Source: Prochilodus magdalenae (taxonomy: Eukaryota > Chordata > Actinopteri > Characiformes > Prochilodontidae). Taken from it: a DNA stretch of 64,000 nt. Location: the NCBI GenBank assembly GCA_024036415.1, contig JAMWET010003460.1, forward strand, positions 10,001 through 74,000, written 5' to 3'. Under the pieces are notes generated by a model. The model was given only the letters and a program-made list of their open reading frames with translations, was not told where the DNA came from and did no database searches. Below, in pieces: positions 11,674 to 25,400 of the stretch. The translations under genes were made by a program, and so were the position numbers. Each line of letters begins with the position of its first letter. Positions within the stretch are counted from its first letter, which is position 1.

Positions 11674-13429
11674 CTCCTAACTGGAGATAGGAACTCAAGG
11701 TTATGAGCGACATTTTCTATTCTCATGCCAAAAATGATGCCATAGGAGAATATATTACCAGTAATGCTAATCAGAAATAATAATGCTCCTTATTTAGTGG
11801 ACACGCATTCAATATGCATTCAAATCGTATTTAAAGTACTTCTAGGATCCCTCTAGATTTCTCTGTAGACCAGGTTTTCTGTGGGAGGATCTTAGCGTTA
11901 TGCCTAGTCATTATCACCTCTGTATAGCCCTTTTATAAAGGCCTGTACACTATAAAGTCCCTGAGCTCTGACCCTTGCACTGTCAGCTCTATTGCACTCT
12001 TTAGTCTCTCACCTTAATTAGAGAGTGCACGCTGCCGTAGCATCAGGGTGTCTAGGGAACCACAAACAAGTGTTCGTGTGTGTGTGACAGCAGTAGTTAA
12101 TGGCGTCGGTGAAAGACGGAAGGAACCAAGACTTTTCTCCTCATCCAAAACAACACCAGTTGGTGAACTTCACCATTTACCATTGTGCAACATGCTCGCA
12201 ATACATGGCATCACCGTTACACATGTCCCAACCCGCTTAGGCCTAGCGCTGCCTCGTCACTGTGGCCTAAGACCAATTAGGGACAATCCCGTTCCCACCA
12301 GTAAGAGTAACTGTACTCCTTCTTCATACCTTTTTACTTAATAAACCCCTCTAGATTTCAGCAGGCACCTAGAGAAGCTCAATGTGCTAAAGACAACAGC
12401 CTTGTAAATTAGTTAACGGCTGAGTCCAGATGTCTTCTTGATGTCTTTCTGCCTGTGCTGACTCATAAACTGGTGCTTTGAAAGGAGTTATGATGAAGGT
12501 ATCTGCAACTGAATAACGCTGAAAGGTTTGATAACTCATCGCTAGCTGTTAGCAACAGATGTTAGCATCTTTTACAAAGGAAAAAAAAAGACTTTCAAGA
12601 AGGTTACCCTACTGAACGCAGTCCGTCTGCTGCACTGCACCAGTGCTGATGCTTTCTTCTGCGGTTTTCCTGTCTAAAATCCAAAGGATTATTAGGGGCA
12701 TTATGGGACAGCGAAGGATACATCTACACTGCGGCCTCAGAATCCTGTATGAGTAGGCAGCGTTTGTTACATTGCAGGGATGATTTCAGAGAGCCTTTAA
12801 AACAGACATGGCAAGTACATTTACATATATCTATATCTTTATATACTTCTTAGACAATAGGTTGTTGGCTGCAAGTGACACCACTGTACTGCTGTGGCAT
12901 GTAGATGCAGGGCAGGAAGTGATGTTGAGCTTCTTGTTTGCACCTTCAATTTAATTCCACCTTAAATGCTGCAGCAGGTGCCAGAATGTAAGTGCCCCAC
13001 CATTTAAGGTGGAACAGGAAAGCTGGCTAAATGAAAAATAAGACTTGTGGCTGTGAGTGCTGTAGTTTGCACAGTTGATCTGTGGGTGTGCACTGGTGAT
13101 AAAACCTATGTTAAGCAAACAAGCGTAACGTTTATATAAAGAGGCGGTGCGGTGCTGAATGTTTGATGTTTGGTTAATCCACAGAACAGTAAAAGAAAAC
13201 TAAAGGACAGTCACTGTGGAGCACCTTGGTACCAAGAAGTTAACTGCTAGCAAAAAACTTTAGCCTCAATACTCTGGTATGCCTTCATTTGTTATCTTGA
13301 GTTGAAGGGCGTCTGGAGGAGAAGGTGGCTGCTTCTGCCTCCATAGCAGACAAATCTTTTAACTCCTTTAATTAAAAAATCACTCCCGGTATGACAATCA
13401 TCACGACCAACAAACACTCAACGTCAACA

Positions 13430-14110
13430 GAACAATTGCAGCCAGAAGGAGGTGTGGGATTGCAGTGCTGTTGGGAAGGAAGATAGAGGTTACCAGGAAC
13501 AATAAATGATGATACATGTAGACTGATATGATCAATATTAATTAAGCTGCACATACAGAAGTAGTGTCTCTCAGTATGGTGTCAGGCTGCCATGTTTGCT
13601 AACACATACACATGCATATGTGTTGTAGACGTTCCTAATGGTGTCCTGTGATAATCCATCCCATGCATCTTAAATATTCTTACACAGTTCCGTAGGGGTG
13701 GAAGTGACACCAGACCTTCTGGACATGTGACAGCAAACCGATCATTTTTGTGCTGACCACACTACCTTCACACGCGGATTCGCTGGCCGATTCCACCATA
13801 GCAAAAGTGGGACTTGTCACTGAAGATGACCCGCTGCCGTTCTGAGTCACTCCATGGCAGTGTGACATGACACCACTGGAGTCTTTGGCGATAACGGTCT
13901 TCATGCGTGTAGTCGTACATCATGTCCTGCGTCGTGCAGCTGTCTGCCAATGGTGCTGGCAGGATGATCACTGCTCAATGAAAGTCAGCAATCGTCCTTT
14001 CCTGTGACATATGTGTGGCCGAGCATGAAACTTTAGCATGTCTCATGATGTCATACCTACCCACCACGTTTCAATCCTGTAGGTTGATTCCTTTGTGATG
14101 CAATTTTTTT
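13430..14110 (-). mobile_element. Tc1/mariner relic, family A copy 1 (inactive)
   Basis: In minus orientation the sequence still reads DSERQRVIFSDKSHFCYGG, the catalytic-core region of Tc1-like transposases, with frameshifts and stops on both sides. It shares attcctaatggtgtcctgtg-type sequence with five other copies in the window. Left end gcagccagaaggaggtgtgg and right end gattccttt match the family's terminal inverted repeats, although this copy is degraded. Confidence 0.75.
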
Positions 14111-16860
14111 CAAGGTGTATTTAGTGATTTTCTGCTTGTACCTTTGCTGCTTTTTTATGGCCAGTCAACCTGACAGCTTTCGCGAACAGTCTAAAAGGTT
14201 TGTTAGCACATTGGCAGGAGGAAACATTCTGGGCAGTTCCCCAGATCACCGCAACATTCAAAAAAGTGACAGATAAAAAGAAGGCTGGTAATATGAATGT
14301 CAGAATGCTGCCACTTCAGATAAGATAAGGCTAAAGCTAACACTGTAGATGTGCGAATTGCCGAGATAATCAGATCGGATTTGTGCGTCCAAACATATGT
14401 AAAGTAAATCTCAGCACTTCCATCGCTTTTATACAAGGTCTTTAATGAAACTACAAGAACAGTGATGAAGGGAATACATTAATATTTGCCTTTACGCAGC
14501 ATGTTTTTATCTCAAATGGGAGCACAAGCCTGAGTAATCTGAGCAAGCTAGCGGTTAGCAGTCTCCAATTTAACTATGCATTAGAAAGTACAATAAACCC
14601 GTTTTTAGCATCTTTATTTTTCTACCAGATGCTCAGGTTAGTGTGTATTTGTGTGATATGTAGACTGGCGCCATCTTTCTCACTGCAGGTTTGTTTTAAG
14701 GAGCTATGTTGGGCATTGTACTGGCGCCTGGTCAGTTGTTTTCAGAGAATCTTGAAAAAACCAGTACCTAAATTGTAGCCAATCTCGTGATCAGTGTGCA
14801 TACTTGCTTAAAATTAAATGATTGAATCAAACATCTTTTTTGATCAAGTTGTTATTTGTGATTTACTGAAGTATTTTATTAATTTTAGGGGGAAAAAAGT
14901 TAGAAATATCTCCAGCAGCAGCTGTGATTGGGTTTGGCATAGACTGCACAAGTTTCTGGTGTAGGCCACATCAATGTCCAGACACTCCTGCATCAAAGAA
15001 TTACACAGTTGGTCCAGATATAGTGGATGCCCTGATGTTTTCTGCTTGTTACTGGGGATTTTGCAGGCCGGGGAACTTACAATCCCACCAGTGAACCTGC
15101 GCGTCTTAAAGTTTTATAAAGTATGCGATGTTGGAAATCATCTGGAAAAAGGATACATACATTTACACACACTTAATCATATTACCCATAATAGCAACAA
15201 TAACAATAATCTGATAACTGGCACTTCTGTGGAATATATGAACATGCGTCATCTAGAAGATGAAGGACATTTAAATCCTTAATTTCATCAGGCATGTAGT
15301 TGGCTTTAGCATCACTCTACCAGCATCTGTTGCCATCACGTAGGTGCTGTGTTACATGTTGCTTGCTTGTTTCTGGTACTGTGGTCTAAATCCGAAAGAA
15401 GTCAGAGTAAGGGTACGAATGCGCTGAGAACCCTGATTACTGAGCTCAAATCCAGCTCTCTTTATCAGATTTCACTATCTGTTTTTTTATTTTAATCCGA
15501 TCTAAGAAATTGAAGAATGCCGTTTACATTTTAATGACTGGATAAAGGTAACCTGATTATGTTTAGATGATTAAGTGCATGTAAACACACTTTGAAATGT
15601 CTTCCTGCGAGGGAGCTTTCACAGGTATTAGACACATTAGATATTTGGGGCTTCACCATGAACAAGCAGATGTGACTAGGCAGGTTTCTCGAGGATGGAG
15701 CATTTCACATCAGAATTTGTTCTTATTTTTAATCATTTAATATGTGCGTTGTGTGAAATCAGAGACATTCCCCATAAAATTTCATCAACATGACGATGTT
15801 CAATAGATAAATGTGGTGTGCTGGTTGAAATTATTTATCTTCTTTTTTTCTGGCTAGTATGGCACAGATAGGTGCAGAACGTACAGGTAGTACAAAACAT
15901 AGTCATACTAACACATTTAGCCAAATCTGTGTTTCAGTAATGTTTCAAATAAAAAAAATAAAATGCTGCAGAGTCTCAGTCACTTCCAATGGTCAAGTCT
16001 GTTGTATCCGAAGTGGTCCACTTTGTGTTCTAGGCAGTGGACCAAACGAAATGGCCAGTCTTTTGGGGTTAGCCCTAGCTAAGAGTCTCGGGGCCTCGTT
16101 TGTGCAACAAGCTATAGACCAGCTGGTATCGATAACGTAAATGACAGTCATATTTTTCATATTCCAGCTGTGTGTGACGATTGAAGACACAAATATACGG
16201 GACACACGTATTGAAAAATTCACTGAAGCTGCAAATGTAAAGTTCCACCTAAAACGGTGCAACAGTTATTTTCTGGCTTGTAGGATCAGAATGTAACAGA
16301 TACTGTATTTAAGGTGGAAAGGAAAACTTGTAACAAAAATCTGGCAACTTTAGCCTTTGAGAAATGAAGACATAAAACAACCTTTAGCTCGGTTTTTGCA
16401 AGGCCTATTCAGGTAGTATCAGAAAAAAAGTGTCAAAATATTCTTTAGTGTTTGTAGAGTTTTTACTGTTGTCATTAGCTTTTTCATCAACAAAATGGTT
16501 GTTCTTATTAAACAGTGATGGGACATCCTCAATTAAAAATCCACTAGAACCTACAAAACTAGGTTAAATGGTATCTAACATGGTATTATATGAAGATGTA
16601 TATTATTAATCATACGTCATTCTGAGAGAAGTTGCTACGTGTGCATGCCAAGGGTTAGAGAAAGAGTAGATGTGCATGTGTTTGTGTCAGTGAAGCAAGC
16701 TTTGAACCTTGAACACACATTTTATCACAAGAATCTATCTTTAGGTCATAGTCGAACTTGTTTTTATCACTCTTGCTTTCAAAAAAGAGTTTCCAAGAAA
16801 AAAAGAAGTTATACTTGTAATACAACGACAGGCCCAGCATGGGAATTTTGGAATGATGGT

Positions 16861-16861
16861 G

Positions 16862-16894
<33 letters not shown>
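16861..16894 (+). repeat. (ATA)n microsatellite
   Basis: About 11 ATA/AAT units in intron 1. Confidence 0.97.
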
Positions 16895-16898
<4 letters not shown>

Positions 16899-18441
16899 AT
16901 TAGTGAGTAACTGAATGTATTCATTAGGAACCTGTTTATTAATAGGGTATTTATTAATAGAGATATCAGTTACTGACAGCTTCTGGTTTGTGTTGGCGGC
17001 CAGTTTAGCAGATGATCTAATCAAAACTGGTGTGCAAATGAACACAGGTGCATGATTGTAATTAACAGCATGTGACCAGTGCAATATAAACGCTTGTTTT
17101 GCTTACACCCCTTGTTTTTGTAAGGAAGCGAGTAGTAATAAAAACAGCCTCTGGCCACAGTATGGCGGAGTATAATTACATATGTTGACTTCACAATATT
17201 GCTCAATATTTTAACTTGATAGATTTTTATTTTTTGTCATGCTGATATCTGATCAACATATCCACTTTTCATATGTATTTGTCATGTTTATTTCGACATG
17301 CACTTTTTTATGTATACAGGTGGAAGAAAGGTTCAGACAACATAGAATTTGATTGAATTAACATTTGCACTTTTACAATGGTCATAGAAAGTACATCTTG
17401 TTTCCAGGGCCTACTGTATATGTTGTTGGATAAGCAGCTATATAGGTATATTTTATTTGTTTTTGGGCTTTTTTTGGTCTCCTTTATATTTAGTCTCTGT
17501 TAAAATAAAACCAAATAGTGATAAAAGAAAGGCTAGTTAGTTACTAAAGTAAAAGATCCTCTATTCCAGGTCGTTTTGGAGCATTTTTGGTGGTTTATTT
17601 ATCATAATATCTTTTTTACACAGCTGTGATTGACAGAATCAACAAAAAGGGATGAACTTAAAAAAAAAACAAAAAACAAAGTTCAACAGTTTGGACACAG
17701 CTAATCTTTAGAAGATAAGTAAAGGCATCAAACTATAAAATAGCACTTATGGAATTATGCAGTCCACCTTAAATACTGCCAAAATGGAAATTTGCAGGAG
17801 GACAAAACTGCTTTCCTAACTTCCAATGGAGGTGGACTTTTTTCTAAACAATTTTGGACCAATACTATTGATCTGTCCATCACAAATATTCACAAATATG
17901 CAGTACGTGAAGAGTATACGAGGATATGTATTGTTTCAGGCTCCTTATTAGTTGGAACAGCGTAGACCTGTAGAGTCTTTTAACAGGACTGTATATAACA
18001 ACAGAGCCATTACAGTCTATATATAGTTTTATAACAGATATATGGCTGCTTTAGATTTATATCTGGAATTGATTTCACCATGTAATACACATTTTAACTT
18101 GAAGGTTGTATGTTCAGTATGTCTGTCTTCCTGTTCAGGACAGACTATATGTTGTGGAAGTTTAGACAGCTGAATTATGAAGTTTTCGTCTGGGAGCTTT
18201 GCCCTAGGGCGACAAGATGTACCTGAGTTCATGTTGTCATACATCAAAGCCATGCAAATCATAACACTTTTCCATACAAATTGCTTTCATAATTTGTCAG
18301 ACTGCGGAGTCTTGTCGCTTTGAGGGAGGCCGTGACTATCGAGCAACATTTCAGCAGAAAACTGGTTAATCCATGAACTGTATGGTTTTAAAATGTGCTC
18401 CATTCATACAGAATTAAACTGATGTGCTTTTTTATATCTAC

Positions 18442-18510
18442 AGGTGTGTGCAAAAGTATAGACACTCCTGATTACTCCAAATTACTAAGTAATAGAAGAT
18501 TAAATAAGAC
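18442..18510. mobile_element. Fragment of TIR-like repeat next to the first coding exon
   Basis: Sequence gtgtgcaaaagtatagacac tcctg resembles the ends of fish non-autonomous DNA transposons (gtgcaaaagtttgggcac...), about 90 bases before the exon that carries the start codon. Only one end is visible and it is diverged. Confidence 0.35.
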
Positions 18511-18599
18511 TACTGTATGCAAATTGTACTGCTCCAGCTGTCAATCATTTTGTTTTATTAAATGTATTTTCTATACATTTCTTTTTCCATCTCTTAGCC

Positions 18600-19427
18600 A
18601 TGAAGTCTGCCCCTGCTGTCCTGGCCACGCTGCTGTGGCTCTTTGCACCAAGTCCTCTGTGGTCTGCTAAGATCATCGTGGTCCCTCCAATCATGTTTGA
18701 AAGCCATCTTTACATCTTCAAGACCCTTGCGTCCGCCTTGCACGCCGAGGGCCACGACACCGTGTTCCTGGTGTCGGAAGGCCGCGAGGTACCTCCGTCT
18801 TCCCACTACAGGCTACAGCGGTATCCAGGAATCTTCAACAGCTCATCAGCTGACGACTTCCTTCAGTCCAAGGTGCACAATATCTTCTCCGGGCGGCTGA
18901 CACCGCTGGAGCTCTTTGACATTCTGGATCACTACTCACAGAACTGCGATAGCGTTGTGGGCAGCGTTGAGGTCATGGAGCAGCTGAAGCGTGAGCACTT
19001 TGACCTGCTGCTCGTCGACCCTAACGAAATGTGCGGCTTCGTCATCGCCCACATTTTGGGAGTGCAGTATGCCGTTTTCAGCACTGGCCTCTGGTACCCG
19101 GCTGAGGTGGGAGCCCCGGCTCCACTCTCCTATGTGCCGGAGTTCAACTCTCTCCTCACGGACCGCATGTCGCTGGTGCAACGGGTGGCCAACACGGCCA
19201 TCTACCTGGTGTCCCGCTTCGGCGTGCAGTTCCTCGTGCTGCCCAAATACGACCGCATCATGAGGAAGTACGATGTGCGGCCACATGTGTCCATGCATGA
19301 CCTGGTACAGGGCAGTCGCCTGTGGATGCTGTGCACAGACATGGCACTCGAGTTCCCTCGTCCCACCCTGCCACATGTCGTCTACGTAGGGGGAATCCTG
19401 ACCAAGCCGCCAAACCCTCTCCCGCAG
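18600..19427 (+). CDS. ugt8: ugt8 coding exon 1 (residues 1-276)
   Basis: The ATG lies two bases after a cTCTTAG acceptor (AG at 18596-18597), so the exon itself starts at 18598. The open frame ends at CAG|gtagtt in phase 0. It encodes the signal peptide and the N-terminal, acceptor-binding half of the glycosyltransferase. The exon is much more GC-rich than the introns around it. The frame continues open past the donor to 19535, but the splice at 19427 is preferred because the next exon continues the family alignment. Confidence 0.96.
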
Positions 19428-22400
19428 GTAGTTTTGACATTGAATGCTAACAGATATTGTCAATCAGCCAAGACATGTTTGGTGTCCACAACTAGATGTG
19501 CGAGGCTAGCGTTGCTAACAAACACAAGTCAATAGTCACCAAAATGCTCTCAAGGTGTCTCAACTCACAAGCTGGTCTTGTTGATGTGTTTCAGGACACA
19601 GTATGACTTAATCTTGAATTTTAGAACTGAAGAAATGTACTATATGGTCAAAAGCATTGGGATAACTGTTCCAAGGAGCCCACAGAATTGGGCCCATAAG
19701 TATGTTACGTAATATGATACCACCATTGCAGCAAGTCAGTTGGGGAAATGTTCTAGCACATTGTGACACCAGGAAGATCCAATGAAACAACTGTTGTCCA
19801 GCCATACAAGCTAAAACATGTTCCTAGCATAGGCTGCCAACATAGTTAAGATGATAGCATAGAGGTGTAGAATAACTAGTGTCTAGAACTAACAAGTGAG
19901 TGCTACTACAAAGGTCCTAGTGTGGGCTGCTAGTGCACTTAAGGTTCTAGTGTAAGATGCTAATACAGTGAAATAATAAATACAGTGAAAATTGTTTTTA
20001 TTTTTTTCACTGTATTAAAAATGTATGTAGTCACACTCATTAAAAATGTATGTAGTCTAATATATATATCAGATTTTTAAAATGAAAGTTCATCTGAATA
20101 AATAAATGTTCTGGCTTTTTTAGGTTAGTTGTTAACACTGGTAGTTTGCATTTACCATGACTTACTGACTGAATTAGGCAGTTCTATATTTGCTCAGTTA
20201 GGTGAATAATTATCATAATCATATCATCAGTATCATCATAATTATCACTATTTTGATGATCCAATAGAATACTGTAGTGTCTAAATGTAGGCATTCTGTA
20301 GTGGGCCAATACTCAGATATTGTCTAATAAATCTACACGCAATCATCAACAATACCGCCATCAGTATTTTTTTAACCAACCCATCAATATAAAGCATTTG
20401 TACTCATGTAGCCCGACACAAACCAAAACCCAAATGTGGAAAGTTGGGTCAAAGACTTTGTTCGGGGTCAGTAGATCTTGTTTCACAAGCCAACCACAGT
20501 TTGTCTCCACATCTCCTTGCCTTTTCAGTAAATGCATTGTCTGGGTGACTGTGTGGTGAGACTCCGCTCTCAACATTGCAATGCTGTACATGTACGTCAT
20601 CGAGCAACGTCATGCGTCACTATGGGGGTCGTCTGACGCAAAAGCTGTTCTCTGATTGGACAGGCATATAAAATAGGTCAGACCTCATCTGATATAGGCC
20701 CACCCCCAAAATGTCAAATAGCCAACCCACATCCTCCTAAGAAATGCCTATTAAACGGCACACTGGTTCACCCAGAATTTCAAGTTGCTGTATATATAAT
20801 GTTCCGATTGTATTCCACATATGCTTTAGTAATATTACATAGGAACAAATCCCTGATATCTCAAATTCCATCCGACTCTACAGTCTTATTCCACACTAAA
20901 TCCAGTCTTTGGTTCCATCTTAGATGGGCTCTCCGAGATTACAAAGACTGTCCTTATCGATGTTAGTGATTGCACGGAGCATTGCGTAGAATAGGAGTGG
21001 GGGGTTCTTAGCCTAGGCCTGCAGTTTTGGAATACCAATAGTCCAAAGGAGCTCATTGTGTGCCATGGAGGCCATTATGTGATGGGTGTGTGTGTGTAGA
21101 CACGGAGCGTGTGAGTAAATGTGCCCATTGTAGAATGTATGTGGAAGACAGTGAGACCAGTGTGAGGGGTGGATTGTCCGTGCCAGGCCAGCGCCGGCCA
21201 TTCTGATGCAGCTGGACTCCCTCATCCAGCTAGGAAGCAGCGCTAACACAAAACCCCTACTGATTCTCAGGGCAAGCTAGCACGCTAGCCCTAACACGCT
21301 CAGAACCGATGCTAATGTGCTAACATTCCTGCAGGATACGGCGGCGTGTAAGCACTAAAAGACCTCAGTCACAACTAAACAATGCTAACTTATTTGGCAT
21401 GGCACTGCTAAAGCTAGTGGGCCCCTGTCAGCCATTTGTGAATGCTATAATGCAGTTAAAGATAAAGAATGGCATCCATTTATCCAGCAGAATAATGTCC
21501 CAGTGAACAGCTGAGTATCAAAATAATTACCTAGCAATGCTAGCATTGTGAAAACGTAATGCTAATACTGAGCAATCGACGGGGGAGATGTCGACTGATG
21601 CAAGCATAAAACATCAGTCATGCTTTCAACATCAGACCTACTTAGAAAAGCCAAGTGGAATGTAGCCATGTTCATTTCAGGCTTATAATGAGTTAATATT
21701 CAGTTGCAGTGTGCAAAACATTGGGTGCTTAGGTCAAATAACATATTTTGGTTGATTGTGGAGGTGAAAGTAAGTATGCGTCATCTGCAAAAGACACAAT
21801 TCTGCACATTTTGATGCTGAAGTTATGAGACTAGGGAAGAAATATCATGTCATATAACTATAAGTGGGCTGGAGGTTAGGGAACCAGCCCTGTGACCGGA
21901 GGGTTGCGGGTTCGATTCCCTGAACTGACAGTAACGACTGAGGTGCTCTTGAGCAAGGCACCTAACCCCCAACTGCTCCCCGGGTGCCATGGATAGGGCT
22001 GCCCACTGCTCCGGGTAAGTGTGCTCACTCCCCCTAGTGTGTGTGTTCACTAGTGAGTGTGTATATTTCACTTTACGGATGGGTTAAATGCGGAGACTAA
22101 ATTTCCCCACTGTGGGATCAATAAGGGATAAAAATCTTGTATATAGATATTTTGTATATAGATATTCAGCAATATTAAAGAAAAAATGCTCTAAAATGTG
22201 CAGAAAAGTTCTTTATTTATATTTGGTAACATTAATAAGGCACATTATTTGTCCAGGGACATTCAGACTTTTGCATGTGGCTGTGCATAGTTGGTCTGTT
22301 GGTAGTAGGTGAAGCAAAGGCTGCAGTGTCCACACATTATTTAGAACACCAAATCGGCTCGTGTGGAACATGGAGAACTAAATGATGGTAGTTGGCAGAT

Positions 22401-25400
22401 GGCCACGCTCTATAGGATCCAGCTCTATATATTGCTGTGTAGATTATTAACATACTGGCATATAAGATCCGTGGCTTCTGCTGCTGTTCCACTCTCCATT
22501 GTTCCTTTGTCTTTGTGTGGGACGTGAGGAGGAGCTCAAGCGCTGGCACGACATAGAGGGTAACCAAGGTCGTCAAAGAGAGGTCATGGAGTGAAGTGGA
22601 AATAGTGAAAAGGAAGCAGCGTGTGCAGCGCAGGGCTTTACATCCAGCTACCACAGATGCATGTTAGTGAGAGTTTATGTTTAAACATAGAGCCTAATAA
22701 CTTGACATGGCTGCCTGAATTCATTGGACAATAATCTTTTGAATAATAATTTATATTATTTTTTAGTATTAACAAAAAAAATCAAACCAGCCACTTATTT
22801 TTGTTCAGTCATTATTGGACAAAATGATATGTTGGATAGACGTTGTGTCAGTAGTAGTAGTTCATTAAGGGCTATAATTATCCAACAACATAAATATAAA
22901 AACATTATTCCATGAACATCCCTGTGTCTTGACGGGAAGTTCAGTCAGTTTTGCAATGAGACCACCATGTCGAGGACGCCCTGCGCGTATGCCAGTGAAT
23001 TTACACATGTACCAGTGAGCCTGCATGTACCAGTGAGCCTGCACATGTACCAGTTAATTTACACATGGACCAGTTAATCTACACATGCACCAGTGAGCCT
23101 ACACATGCACCAGTGAGCCTACACATTTACCAGTGAGCCTACACATGGACCAGTGAGCCTACACATGTACCAGTGAGCCTGCACATGTACCAGTGAGCCT
23201 ACACATGTACCAGTGAGCCTACACATGGACCAGTGAGCCTAAACATGTACCAGTTAATCTACACATGTACCAGTGAGCCTACACATGTACCAGTGAGCCT
23301 ACACATGTACCAGTGAGCCTACACATGTACCAGTGAGCCTACACATGTACCAGTGAGCCTACACATGTACCAGTGAGCCTACACATGTACCAGTTAATCT
23401 ACACATGTACCAGTGAGCCTACACATGGACCAGTGAGCCTACACATTTACCAGTGAGTCTACACATGTACCAGTGAGCCTACACATTTACCAGTGAGCCT
23501 ACACATGTACCAGTGAGCCTACACATGTACCAGTGAGTCTACACATATACCAGTGAGCCTACACATGTACCAGTGAGCCTACACATATACCAGTGAGCCT
23601 ACACATATACCAGTGAGCCTACACATGGACCAGTGAGCCTACACATGTACCAGTGAGTCTACACATTTACCAGTGAGCCTACACATGTACCAGTGAGCCT
23701 ACACATGTACCAGTGAGTCTACACATGTACCAGTGAGCCTACACATGTACCAGTGAGCCTGCACATGTACCAGTGAGCCTACACATAGTAATGTAGGAAT
23801 AGTGCTAGATCTGAAAAATAAAAGTTTTCTTGGGGAAATAGGTGGAATTTACCTGGAACTTTTTAAGTACAAGCCATTTCTTTTTTAGCATCATTAAGAA
23901 AAGCAGAAGACCTGTCAGCTTTCTCAGCGTTTAGTGGGCCCACTCTTTATCACAGCTTCCTATCACAGGAGACTCGCTTTCAGGTTTTCAAAGAAATCTG
24001 CAGGGAGCTATTTCCACTCCTCCAAAGTTCCTGTCTTAGAACATGGTCGTGTATTCTGCTTTTCCTTCATCCCAATGATCCCAAACACATTCAGTGAGGA
24101 CTGGACTCTGGGGTTGTCAGTCCTGGAGTTGTTCTCAGAAAACACCAGCAGCTTATAGATCATTCAGATCTATTTTTTTTCTTGGCAGCATTTTTTTTTC
24201 TTAATAGCTGCCCTTCAATTCAGACCTGTAGTGCTGAGTAGTCTTCTCACAGTGACAAAGGAGGAACAGGAATGTTCTGAAGCAAGAACGGAGCTCGGTT
24301 TACGCCTCTCTTTTTAAAGATGATGTTTATCTGATGGCAACTGTTAAGTGATTTGTGTTCTGTGTATCTTTTTAATCTCTGGCTTTCACTTTCCCTTCCC
24401 TAGTGCATGTGGATCATTTAATATCTAATCTCCCCAGAAATAACACGTTTGCACTGTACTGTGTATTTCAGCTGGGAACGCGACTTAGCCAGTCACATTC
24501 ATTTTAGAGCCCAGCCTATTCATTCCTGTTTACTGCTGTTTGCGCTGTGAATTCGGGACATGTTTACAGATCTTTGATTCTGTGTGTAGGAATTTGAGGC
24601 CTGGGTGAGGGACACAGATGAGCATGGGTTTGTGGTGGTGTCATTCGGTGCCGGAGTGAAGTATCTGTCTGAAGACATCGCACACAAGCTGGCTGGAGCT
24701 TTGGGCCGCCTACCTCAAAGAGTCATCTGGAGGTACGTCTGTTGATGTTCTGTCATTACTTTTACTGGTGCCTTAGCAATAGGAACCAGAGTTATGCACA
24801 CAGCTTTTACGAAATGACCACATGATCATTAATGTGATCAAAGCAAGTGGTCTGTTTGAGGTATGCTATGGACCGCTGAAAGCAGTTAAGAACTTTCAGT
24901 TGCCCATCATTGTATACTGCAGTCATTCCATTTGGTGATGTAATAATGCAGATCAATAACACTGCAGTACTGCAGTTAACACTGTTTATGGCAGATCTAC
25001 AATAACCATGTGTGACATTCAAACCTTATAAGGTTTATTTCATTATACTTAAGTAAACACTTCGGTTCAAAGAACTCGGAATATTAACAGTGGTGAGGGT
25101 TAAATAGCTTGTCAGGCTTGTTTGTGCTTAATCTGAAATAATTTCCACACTCATTCAACACTCATTTAATTTCCTTTTTTTTTTACCGACTTGGCCATAA
25201 CTAAGCCCAACTTTAAACTGTACCATTATAGTCTAGTAATGTAAGTAAGACTTATTACAGTAGCCTTAATCATTTTTAACACAAACTCACTTTGCAGAGC
25301 TTCTGTAAAAGTTTATAGCAAGCATATGAGCTTCATTTACATGCAGAGATTCATGAATATGTTTTCTTTTATAGGCCCAATTAAAAGTTAGCACTGATCA

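Larger units (their letters stand above)
657..18597 (+). other. ugt8: ugt8 intron 1 (about 17.9 kb)
   Basis: From the proposed donor at 657 to the AG at 18596-18597. Its recognisable contents are listed separately: CA microsatellite, ggttctat repeats, two GT-rich minisatellites with a SINE-like insert, a GT tract, a duplicated block at 6.2-7.3 kb, a Tc1 relic and an ATA tract. In 657-1960, 7.4-13.3 kb and 14.2-18.4 kb I see AT-rich sequence without supportable coding exons; the short open frames there lack splice sites or family resemblance. Confidence 0.5.
19428..24589 (+). other. ugt8: ugt8 intron 2 (5.16 kb)
   Basis: GT at 19428, AG at 24588-24589. Contains a Tc1-like fragment, a tRNA-SINE and a 20-bp minisatellite, annotated separately. 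In 19.8-21.8 kb, 22.2-22.9 kb and 23.8-24.5 kb I see nothing recognisable beyond AT-rich intron sequence with scattered 'gctagc/gctaac' motifs. Confidence 0.9.

Noticed and set aside
15859..16140. 93-codon open frame in intron 1
   Set aside because: No recognisable family, AT-rich flanks, no convincing acceptor/donor pair in frame.
19428..19535. Continuation of ugt8 exon 1 to a stop at 19533-19535
   Set aside because: The extra 35 residues do not resemble the family, while a CAG|gtagtt donor leads in frame to exon 2 at 24590.
21909..21919. tRNA gene suggested by a perfect B box
   Set aside because: No cloverleaf or acceptor stem can be formed, and the sequence runs into a SINE body.
22985..23787. 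CRISPR-like regular array
   Set aside because: Units abut without unique spacers and the context is a vertebrate intron; it is a minisatellite.
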